From positions 1 through 47,868 of the forward strand of contig JANQBS010000278.1 of NCBI GenBank assembly GCA_033085395.1: 47,868 bases of DNA, in the 5' to 3' direction. Numbering within the stretch: position 1 is the first letter of the stretch; each line of letters starts with the position of its first letter. This DNA is from Xanthoparmelia taractica. Lineage: Eukaryota; Ascomycota; Lecanoromycetes; Lecanorales; Parmeliaceae. Both the position numbers and the translations under genes were made by a program. Positions 10,777-19,513 of this stretch are shown one piece after another. The notes beneath the pieces were generated by a model. It searched no databases. It was not told the DNA's origin and was given only the letters and a program-made list of their open reading frames with translations.

Positions 10777-11355
10777 TCACGGATCTCTGTCGGCACCACC
10801 ATGACCTGCGAGCAGTCAGCAAACTTCATGAGAGAACGTAGCCAGCAAGTCACCTTTCCAGAATCCCTTGTCGACTTTGTCATCATCGCGGCTTTTCTCA
10901 TTAGGACGATCATGCCTCTTGGCCATATCCTCATTATGCGCTCTCACCTCGTCACTGTGCGTGTGCTCTTCAGGCGCATCATGCTTATGAATCTTTGGCT
11001 GCGGTGCGCCGCCCTCTCCTCCACTTGATCCTCCACTCCCACTCGTAGTAGCCTGACCTCCACTGCTATCATTTTGCTGCGTGTTGTGACCTTCTGCTCC
11101 CATCTTGGTCGGTCCACCCCCTGTGCCTTGACCGACAGCTGGGGGAGGTGGGCCCGGGTGCTCGAGGTCGGCCGAGGGGTTGGAGCCTTGGTCTGACGGA
11201 TTCTCGCCTTTGGGATCCCCTTCTCCACTGCCGTAGGACGAGCCGCCGGCGTAAAGACGGTGCTGTTGGGTGTAGGCTGGTGATATGAGGGATCGAGGGG
11301 AGGAACGGATCGAGGGGATTGGTCTGAAGACTGGGGTTAATCGTAGTGGTGCCAT
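10777..11355 (-). CDS. Small conserved fungal protein, putative mitochondrial, unknown function
   Basis: Two exons, complement(10777..10805, 10854..11355), give 176 aa. The first 35 residues are rich in Arg, Ser and Pro without acidic residues and end in HRLYAGG, typical of a mitochondrial presequence. A Gly/Pro-rich low-complexity middle follows (YGSGEGDPKGENPSDQG, HPGPPPPAVGQGTGG), then a charged stretch. A 48-bp intron with donor GTGACT is needed to reach the tail GFWKGHGGADRDP; without it the frame runs into unrelated sequence. I recall similar short proteins with this glycine/proline motif and tail in other ascomycetes, but know no function. Mitochondrial location is a prediction from composition only. 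Confidence 0.75.
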
Positions 11356-11784
11356 GATTGAAGGGTAGAAGGCGTCATGTAGATGGTGTCAATGGGCGTA
11401 AACTTAGACGGTTGGACAAAAGCAGGTACTGTAGCGGAGGATTGATGATGGGGTTACTTGAGAGTTGAACGACTCTTTCATATATTGAAAGCTAAAGCTA
11501 TCCAAGAGAATATAAAATTGGGGAAGGTCTGGAGCTTCCTCAAATAATAAACGCTGATGACGTAGTCCAAAACCGTTTGCCCGACCTCCGAAGCCAAAAC
11601 TTATCCATTTCTTCAACCAAAATCTCGAAGCATCAGATCCAACAGTTGATACTTTTGAATCCAACTCTACCACCCTTACCATACTCTATCCAGGCGTCGG
11701 TCACTAACATTGTGACAACTTGAAAGAATGTATACCCCTTAAAATGCCCGGCAACCACTCACAGCTTCCAATGGCCCTACTCAA
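11356..11784. other. Intergenic, no gene seen
   Basis: This 429-bp gap lies between two minus-strand genes. It must hold the promoter of the 176-aa gene and the 3' end of the 394-aa gene. The open frame at 11404-11682 shows no family character. I see no repeat. Confidence 0.55.
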
Positions 11785-13020
11785 TCAAAAATCTGTCAAG
11801 TAACCCTCACTGACCGCTACCAGCGATGTTGTCGATGATGACGCTGATGACGATGATATCGATGAGCACTCATACTCCTCCTCCATCCTTAATGCCTTCT
11901 CGCTCAATTCGTAATCTTGAGCCCCATCCAGCCTTTTGAAATATTGCCGTTTGCTGTTGTGGATGTTGAACATGATATTGCATCGTCTGCTGTTACTCGG
12001 CCTGCTGCTGTTCATTTTTTCCAACTGTTCAATGTCCTTGGTGAATTTTTCTGCCAGATCCGTCCAGCGGTGGCCCTGCACGTAACGCTGCCATTGGCCG
12101 ACGTGGTCGTTTCCGTAGAAATAATCTACGATGTGACCCATCACCCATTCTGGGTCCAGTCCGGATTCACTAATCATGCGTCCAAGCCGTGCTCCCATAT
12201 GGGGGTCACCTAGGTCAAGAGTCTCAGCAGTATCCTTCGTCAGTCAGTTTTCGCACTTACCGTTCTTGTGTCCTAAGATGATGCATTCTCCATATTTCAA
12301 CCAAGTCTCGTTCTTCTTTTCTTTGGGGATGCCCCTCATCATGCAGTATTGGTCAAACAGCCGCCCGCGTAGAAAATCTCTCAATTGGGTGACATCGGAT
12401 GTCAGCTGCTGCTGGAGGGAGGCAACATGAACGGCGACTCCCGTGTCCACGCGACATATTCGGGCCCGTCTCTGGCGAGAGTGGTGGCCGAAGGAGGTGC
12501 AAATGGAATTATAGCAGGTGGAGGAGATCTCCCCAAGCCGTGCTCTAAAGGATCTTTTGAGGTCGTTGCCATCTTTGAGCCGTTCGATATTATCCATGTC
12601 TGTTATGCCTTGTTCGAATTGGAGTGACTCTATCTCAGTCGAATGGTCGGATTCGTCTACTTCTGCTATGGTTTCCAAGAGATTATCTGATACTTCTTTC
12701 ACGTCCTTGATGAATTGCTTTGCGATTTCCACGGTGTCGTCAACGTCTGCTGCATCTTCGAATGCGATCCCACCTCGTTTGAGATATATTTCCTCGGCGT
12801 CAGGGCCCATCCTGCGTATGTTATATTCTGTGGCGGTCTTCGAAAGGAAGTTGCTGGTGATGAGATGTTGTCGCTTCGCCATGGATTGCTCGTATCGATT
12901 GGTCATCTCGACCCAGAGCTCGTTGTTGGAGGCTCGTGGGGTGTCGGGCTGACGGTTTGCGAGGAAAGCCCAGCTCTTTGGCGGGTAGGAGGACGCGTGG
13001 AGGATCATGTGGTTGGTCAT
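11785..13020 (-). CDS. Uncharacterised fungal protein, 394 aa
   Basis: Two exons, complement(11785..12209, 12261..13020), joined by a 51-bp GTAAGT...CTAG intron, give 394 aa. No signal peptide or membrane span is visible. The N-terminal half is predicted helical with acidic stretches (EDAADVDDTVEIAKQFIKDV). The middle contains RLFDQYCMMRGIPKEKK and a glycine-rich turn at the junction (HKNGDPHMGARLGRM), followed by WVMGHIVDYFYGNDHVGQW. The C-terminus is a Ser/Thr-rich tail (SSISSSSASSSTTS). I do not recognise the family. The start is the first ATG of the open frame, with a possible second Met four codons on. Confidence 0.7.
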
Positions 13021-14883
13021 GATGGAGATCAGAAAGGTATGCTGTTACTCTGGCTGATGAATGATGTGTATGAGCGGATTGAGAGGGAAGTATACGGCTT
13101 GTCTCTACTCTGTACTGGGTATGGAGAAGTGCAAGTATGAAGATCCATGTGTGTATTCTCCCAACCTTTTATACTACTATTATTCTCTCATTAAATTGGT
13201 ATAAAATAGAACTATTTTTTTGAGGGAGATGTTTCTTGGCTAAATTTTCGCTCTGGGCTGGTAAGCACTCACTCAAAGGGGAAATTCGATTATTTCTCTC
13301 TGAAAGGCATCCCACATCCCGCATACTACCACTATACCTACATGAAAAAAAAAAAATTCTCTGATCCCTCATACCCTCTCCTCAGCCTACACTGCTCGTC
13401 CCTCCATTTCTAGGCGTGCGAAAAGGAAAAGTGGCAGTACTAAAAATTCCTTGGCACTATTTAATCCCATTATTCTACTCCCAAGCCTCGAATCGATAAA
13501 ACTCCCTCAACCCCAGCCTCCTTTTCTCACCCTAGGACATGAAAAGGAAAAATTGCTTCCTCGTATCTCTCAATTCAAAAAGGGGGGAATGTCGGCGCTG
13601 TAAACGTAAACATAACCGTAACCCTAGTCCCTAGCCTAGCCTGACTGTAACATTTTGTAAACATAACCGAATCCACTCCGGCATCTGCACCGCGGATAGC
13701 CTCATCAACATCCTGCTCTGCACCCTTGAGGATGAGCATCATCAGCCATTAACCGTCTAATCACCAATATTATCGCTCAACCTACCCATCTACCCTTTTC
13801 CTATCTATCTACCATCCTCTCCACTCTCCCTCTCTCCCCTTCCTTTAAATCTCCTCCCCTCTCCCTGCCTAAAATCCCCTTCCATACACAAATACTTTCA
13901 CACGCATTTACAGCATACAGCATTCATAGTATACAGCATTCATAGCATACAGCATTCATAGCATACAGCATATATACAGCATACAGCACACACCCTTCCC
14001 CTCTCCTTCCCTACCCTAACAATCTCATGATACCTTCCTTACGTTAACAATTACACTCCCAAAAGCCCAAGCCTTTTACCGTACAGGAGCTAGAGCCATA
14101 GCTATAGCCAAATTCATAGCCAAATCCATACTCCATAATCCATAGCCCTTAGTCCATAATATATAGCCATAGTCCATACCCGTAGCTCATAGCCCATATA
14201 TCAAGCAAGGGCACACCCCCGCGCGCGATTGTGGCCACTCACCCACCTTACCCACGCATAATATTGAAATCCGAATCGGAATATTGGGTGGGATGAGTGG
14301 GGGAGTGAGCGAGTGAGTTGGGGGGGGGGGGGGGGGTGGATAGGGTATCATGTCGGCCGAAAGGTTGGCGGAGAAAGGTGGAAAGGGGAAAAGGAAGGGG
14401 GATCTGGCTGGTTTTTGAAGCGAGGAGAGGTTTTGGTTATGGAGGGAAGGGAAGAGGGCTAGGTAGAACTCTGGCAGCGTTGGGCAATAGGGAGTGGTTT
14501 GTATCGGGTCGTGAACTATCCACAGGAGCTTGAGCGAAGGCTGCTGTTGGATTTCTGGTAATGATTGAGCGTTTTGGGGCGTAGGCTTGCGAGGTCTCAA
14601 ATCTGATGAAATCTTCTGTTTTGAAAAGGGTTGATTCCTAAAAGGGCCAGCATGATGCTTGAATTGTCTCAATCTCTTGTGATGTCAATACTCTGATCGT
14701 TCGATAGCTCCTGCGTTTTTAAACATGATAGCAACAGCACCACTGCGTTCTGTACACCCGGCAATTGCTTGCGCACGGTGAAGCGTCATTTGTTATTGCC
14801 ATCATGTAGAGTCCCTGTCGCTCTCCACTTCCAATTCTACTGCATCATCGACCAAAGCCGAAATTTCGGGATGGCGAGGCCAA
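13021..14883. other. Intergenic, repeat-rich, no gene seen
   Basis: This 1.86-kb stretch holds pyrimidine-rich runs (13790-13870), a 16-bp tandem repeat at 13917-13990, a degenerate CCATAG-like repeat field at about 14085-14210 and a poly-G tract at 14320-14337. The open frame at 14187-14672 is proline-rich low complexity caused by the poly-C complement and is not believed. Confidence 0.6.
13917..13990. repeat. 16-bp tandem repeat (ACAGCATTCATAGCAT)
   Basis: Three full copies starting at 13917, 13933 and 13949, with one substitution in the first, then a partial copy and decayed ATACAGCA units. Confidence 0.85.
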
Positions 14884-16065
14884 TTAATCCTTTCCAGTGT
14901 TGTTGTCAGCTGGTGTCATGTTGGCCGTTCCATCTCCTTCAGGCTTTGCTGGCTTGGAAAAATCCCAACTAATGGCATCTGCAGTATCAATACTGCCCGG
15001 GGTTTGCCGCTCCCTCCGTCCTCCCTCCGTCCTATTCTTTCCCTTCTTACCCTTCTGGAAGAAGCCTTTAGACGATGAGGCGCCACCAACTGGTCCATGG
15101 GGAGCGGGGGCTTTGAGACTGCGACATATATCCGGCCAATTTGGTGTCCATGAAGGCACATTTCTGTCATTGTGCAACACGTAACGTCTCAGTCTTGCTT
15201 CTTCAAAGCTTTGTTCTTGATTGTTGCAAAAGCCGGGGGTGCTGATTAGGAGAAATTCAGTGTGCGCTCCTTGCTGGATCGTTTCTTTGGGGTCGCCAAA
15301 CATGGATGGGAATGGGTTGTTGCTTCCTAGTGGACTGAGAAAGCTAGGAGATGCACCGGTTGCTGGAGGTTGGCCGAAGATGTTGGGTTGGACGGGCAAG
15401 CTTGCACCTGTGCTGCCAATGGCGCCAAATTGGAAGGCGCTGGGAGTACCACCAATTTTCTCGACTATTGTATTACTAATAGATTGCTGCGGAGCCAGCG
15501 AGGCCCCAGCAACAACACCTTCTGTGGTAAGCCCAGGATCGGCGGACCCTTCCTTTGAGAGGTCAAGGCCTGTTGATAGATTCTTCATGGCTTTCTCCAA
15601 GAATCTCTTCATCTGGTTCTTGTACTTATGGTGCTCGCTCTCTAGTGCCTGGTGCTTCTCCTGTGCCAGTTGCAGATCTACACGCAAATTGAGGTTCTTC
15701 TCGCGGAGCTGAGCCAGCTCTTCCTGAAGCAACGTGTGCCTGACGAGTCCGCGACTTGGCTCTTGTTCCAATTTGAACTGGCGGATCTCATCCTCGAGCC
15801 CAGTGATCTGCTTTCGCAGCTGGTCTTCCACGGAGCTAGGTGGTCCTGAACTCTGCGGGTGGTGGATCAAGACTTCTTGGAAAAGAGAGGCTGTGCTTTC
15901 TTTGATAGCGCTAGATGGTTCTACAGTCTGTTGCTGGTCGCCGAGAAACTTTGGGAAAGTAGAAGAAATGGTTTCTTCACCGACGGTAGATGTAGTCTCC
16001 TGCTGGGCAATTGGAGTCGCTGGTGTAGCTGGAGGCTTGGCTTCCTCGGAGGTTGGTAGAGACAT
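14884..16065 (-). CDS. Uncharacterised coiled-coil protein with FG-rich segment, 393 aa
   Basis: A single-exon frame of 393 aa starting MSLPTSEEAKPPATP. The first 80 residues are Pro/Ser/Thr-rich. About 82-165 form a coiled coil (QLRKQITGLEDEIRQFKLEQ and the following Leu-rich heptads). Around 205-265 lie FG-type dipeptides (FQFGAIGSTGA, NIFGQPPATGA, SMFGDP), weakly reminiscent of nucleoporin low-complexity sequence. A short ordered segment (ARLRRYVLHNDRNVPSWTPN) is followed by a basic tail (FFQKGKKGKNR). I do not recognise the protein. The FG segment alone does not make it a nucleoporin. It lies 237 bp from the 3' end of the upstream membrane protein gene, same strand. Confidence 0.75.
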   Translation of the reverse strand: MSLPTSEEAKPPATPATPIAQQETTSTVGEETISSTFPKFLGDQQQTVEPSSAIKESTASLFQEVLIHHPQSSGPPSSVEDQLRKQITGLEDEIRQFKLEQEPSRGLVRHTLLQEELAQLREKNLNLRVDLQLAQEKHQALESEHHKYKNQMKRFLEKAMKNLSTGLDLSKEGSADPGLTTEGVVAGASLAPQQSISNTIVEKIGGTPSAFQFGAIGSTGASLPVQPNIFGQPPATGASPSFLSPLGSNNPFPSMFGDPKETIQQGAHTEFLLISTPGFCNNQEQSFEEARLRRYVLHNDRNVPSWTPNWPDICRSLKAPAPHGPVGGASSSKGFFQKGKKGKNRTEGGRRERQTPGSIDTADAISWDFSKPAKPEGDGTANMTPADNNTGKD

Positions 16066-16302
16066 GTGTGCAGCCGAAAGAGGGAGTCAAGGCGTATACG
16101 TTGGTGGAGGAGCGCTGAAGGAGGCTTGACGCTTGTGGGCAGCTCAAGCTTTGGTGTAGCTGTTGGATTTTGGAGTTGTCAAGGTCTGATAACTATGAAA
16201 AATCAGCTATGTGTTGGCCGCAAGGCGGGATGCTAAGACATTCAGCGAAGTGTTGAGGGTGAGATCTCTGAGGCAACTGTGCTTTTTGACGCACTTACCG
16301 GA

Positions 16303-17642
16303 TCATATAGCAATCTCCATCCCAGGCATGCTCTCTACTCCTCCGACACTCTCCCAAAACTCCTCGAATTCTACACCCCGTTCTTCAAATTCCGCCCTAA
16401 TCTTCTGCACCGCTTTCTTCTGTCTGAACATAATCTCAGAGTCAGCGTGCCCTTTCCAAGAGACAGGCTCATCTCGTAACTCAAGCCTAGGGAGTACAGC
16501 GAGGAAGAGAAGCCCGTTGTATGGCAGGAAGCCACACCTTCAGACAAGTTTAGGAGCAGGGCGAGGGGGAATAAAAGTTCATCTCGTCACACGCAACGAA
16601 GTCACTCAAATATAACGTACCTCTCAGCCGTAAATGGCCCGGGTTGACTGGTCTCACTCTGGACGACTTCAATCCAGCGAAAGAATAAGTTCTCTTTTCC
16701 CATAGCTGTCAGTCTATTCTTGATCAATTGCAGCTTCTTCGCATCCTCATCTTCTGCGCCCTCTTCCTGCTCTGGCCATACTTCCCAGATCACCCAGCCC
16801 CATTTCTCTGTATGCACCAGCAAGCTCGTTCGGAAATCATCAACCTTATTCTTGCCTTCATCAACAAGTACTTGAGCTTCGATCATGCCTGAGAAATACA
16901 GATCCCAGTTCTGATCCAGCATCTGGTAGCTAGTCTTATTCCGCACCAAATCCTTATCCACAGCCGGCAATACCTTTTCTGAAAACAACTTTCCTTCCTT
17001 CCCTTCCCACAGCCACTCTTCCCTGACCCCGTCTCTCTTCTCTACTTCCCCTCTCGCATCCCCACTCCCACTTTCCTCCTTCTCCCTAGCAAAGAGCGGC
17101 ACATCCCACCTCCTACTCCTCCGGACCACAATCTCCACGTCCCTGAACCCGCACCACCTCCTCCAACCAACCGGGCTCGCCTCCCCGCTCTTCCCCAAAA
17201 AGAAATCCCACGGCCACATCCCCACGAACCGAAACAGGAAAAAATCCCCTACAAACATCAATGTCCTCTCTCCACCTATTCCAAGAAGTGTCAATTGACT
17301 CGTAACTCTCTTATCGACGTTGGCGGGACTGTCATAGCCGAGAACGGAGAGTATGAGGAAGAAATAGGTGGGGAGGGCTCTTTGGAGGCGGAAGACGAGG
17401 AGGACGAGGATGAATATATTGAGGAGGAGAGGAACGGTGAAGATGCGGCGTTTGAAGGCGCGAGGATGCTTGTCGAGGTGAAGGATGTAGAGGTGGGATT
17501 TTGAGGTTACGGTGCTGAGGAAGGTCGATAGTTCTGCAGGCGCTGGCTTGAAAGGGGAAGGGATAGGTGATATTAACGAGGTATTGGATGTTGGAGATTT
17601 GCCGGGAGGCTTGCCAGAAGCCTTTTTGGTTTTGGGCATCAT
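16303..17642 (-). CDS. Uncharacterised fungal membrane protein, 418 aa
   Basis: Two exons, complement(16303..16537, 16621..17642), joined by an 83-bp GTACGT...AAG intron, give 418 aa. The intron is required because the first frame otherwise ends two dozen bases past the donor; the second exon reads RCGFLPYNGLLFLAVLPRLE and ends in GMEIAI. After a basic Pro/Lys-rich start (MMPKTKKASGKPPGKSP), about residues 65-105 hold two hydrophobic spans (TVPLLLNIFILVLLVF, TYFFLILSVLGY) and a further one near 130-150. The rest is a soluble domain with conserved-looking Trp-rich stretches (WGWVIWEVWPEQ). The start could equally be the second of two adjacent ATGs. It shares a 175-bp divergent promoter with seipin. 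Function unknown. Confidence 0.8.
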
Positions 17643-17817
17643 GAACCACCCTATAGATGTAGCCGTCCAGCGTGGACGAAAAGATTGACAATAAGTAGAG
17701 CCCTCGAGATCAGAACCAGATCTCGAAGTGACGCCGCAATCGAAAAAATACGCGAGCGCCAAACGCGCCTCTCCACCAACCAACCAAACAAACAACCAGA
17801 TCAATGCCTCGCAATTG
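17643..17817. promoter_or_regulatory. 175-bp divergent promoter, membrane protein gene / seipin
   Basis: Only 175 bp separate the two start codons on opposite strands, so the promoters must overlap. The plus-strand side is CA-rich just before the seipin ATG (CCAACCAACCAAACAAACAA), a common fungal leader composition. No specific factor site is claimed. Confidence 0.55.
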
Positions 17818-19211
17818 ATGGACGATCCAAAGCAAAGCGAGCGCTCAAGCCTCATCCCTAGAGCCATTGTAAAACCCCCTCCCTCCCCCGGACCAGAAAA
17901 TTAACCCAAACAAACAATTAACCGATCCAGGAAACAGCCCTCCTCCCCCTCCATGCCGCCGTCTCCAAGCCCGCCCTGCGAGCCTACCTCGGCACCTTCC
18001 TCTTCGCCGCAACCAGCATCCTCCTCCTCTGTGTCTCAAGCGTAGCGTACACGCTCTTCTATTATAACTATGTGCCGCAAAATAGCGTGGAGCGGGTCGT
18101 GCATTTGCAGTTTGGGTGACTCCCTCCCTAATTCCATGCATGGATTTTCTTTTGGGCTGAAGGTGCTCCGACTGATACCAATACTAAACAACCATGAAAA
18201 AATCGCAGCAATGGCCACCCGCACGGCACAACCCCGCTCTCCACATCCCTCACCTCCCTCCAACCCTACGACATAACCCTGACCCTACACCTCCCCCGCA
18301 CGCCCTCCAACCTCGCCGTCGGAAATTTCATGCTCGACCTCTCGCTCCTCGCTCCCTCCTCCACACCCTCCTCCGCCACCCACTACAACCCCAACCCCAA
18401 CACCACCGCCACCGATACAATCGCCCACTCCCGCCGCCCCGCCATCCTCACCTACACCTCCCCAGTCGTCGAAACAGCAACCACCCTCAGCGCCCTACCC
18501 TGGTACATCCTCGGCTGGAAATCCGAAAGCGAACACCTCACAATCAGCATGTTCGAAGGCGTCGAATTCCCAAAAGGCTGGGCGCACATACCGCAAAGCG
18601 TGCGCGTCGTCGTCGAAGCGGACGAAAAGATGCAATTCTACGAAGTCGCAGTGCTGATAATCGCGAAGCTGGGCGGGTTAAGATGGATACTATATCACCA
18701 CCGCATCCTCTCCTTCTTATTTTTCACGACGGCCTTTTGGAGCAGTTCGATGCTTTCGACGGCGGTGGCTTGGTTCGTTGTATCGACGTATCTGGGGCCG
18801 GGGCCGTCGAGCGTGAAGACGGGGAGTATTGTGAAATCGGAATCCGATCCCCCCGATACGGCTCTCAAGCGCGAGCGCTCAGACTCGGAAGCATTCGATC
18901 CGACGTCCATGGAAGATCTATCCGACACCTCAAGGACCTTTCCCACGCTTGGCCGACAGACGCCTTTGCATTTTGCTGGCCGTAAGGACGTCAAGAAGGA
19001 AGAGGAGATCAAGAGGGAGGAAGACGAAGTCATGAAGTCAACGGGAGTCCAGCCGTTAGCTGCCGAAGCGGACGATGAAGAAGATGACGTCTCACAGGAG
19101 ACGACTGGTTTCAGAGACTCGGGTATCGGTACTGGCCTCGATGATGAGCGGTTAGCAAGTGTTCAGCGGCGGCGAAAAGCACTGATGAAAGAAAGGGATG
19201 GTGGAGCTTGA
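17818..19211 (+). CDS. SEI1: Seipin, ER-lipid droplet assembly protein
   Basis: Seipin forms ER oligomers at lipid-droplet contact sites and controls droplet biogenesis. Exons join(17818..17868, 17931..18115, 18209..19211) give 412 aa. Intron 1 (62 bp) has an ATTAAC branch and intron 2 (93 bp) a TACTAAAC branch. Residues about 36-60 are the first membrane span, followed by the family signature FYYNYVPQNSVERVVHLQFG and GNGHPHG. The luminal beta-sandwich follows (SLQPYDITLTLHLPRTPSN through SVRVVVEADEKMQFYEVAVL). The second span is about 245-271 (LSFLFFTTAFWSSSMLSTAV). The C-terminal cytosolic tail of about 140 residues is acidic and Ser/Glu-rich with a KKEEEIKREEDE run. The short first exon was chosen because it is the only upstream ATG whose splice keeps frame. 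Confidence 0.9.
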
Positions 19212-19513
19212 TGTATCTTGTATTCTAGCTATGAAGACTTTTAATATTAAAAATGCTTCTAATATAAAGGATGCACGTATTTGAGCTCGCTCGAAGTAGC
19301 CGTTGCCAGCTAACATCACCTCCCTGTCTTTGCGACATAACAATCTAGTACCGAAAAAATAAACATGATCCGCTCTTTATCCTGCAATCATTAATCATAA
19401 AAGCTGGGGTCATCTACGCAGGATGTATCTAATCATAACGCATTCCATGTAGCCGATACCGAGCAGCAAGGTGCACGACAACAAGCCAGTCTTTCGTTGC
19501 TTCGCGCGTGACA
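19212..19513. other. Convergent 3' flank, no gene seen
   Basis: A 302-bp AT-rich interval between the converging ends of seipin and the ABC transporter gene. It contains TTTTAATATTAAAAATG near 19228, which could serve 3'-end formation on either strand. Nothing else seen. Confidence 0.5.

Noticed and set aside
11404..11682. 92-codon minus-strand frame upstream of the 176-aa gene
   Set aside because: No family character and no splice join to the neighbouring gene; it lies in the expected promoter.
12518..12952. 144-codon open frame on the plus strand
   Set aside because: Antisense shadow of the 394-aa gene, Ser-rich because of the complementary codons.
13600..13640. Possible second telomere-like site (AACCGTAACCCTAGTCCCTAG)
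   Set aside because: Only one imperfect CCCTAA-like unit; no tandem structure.
14187..14672. 161-codon proline-rich frame, minus strand
   Set aside because: Generated by poly-C and pyrimidine-rich DNA; no conserved segment and no splice partners.
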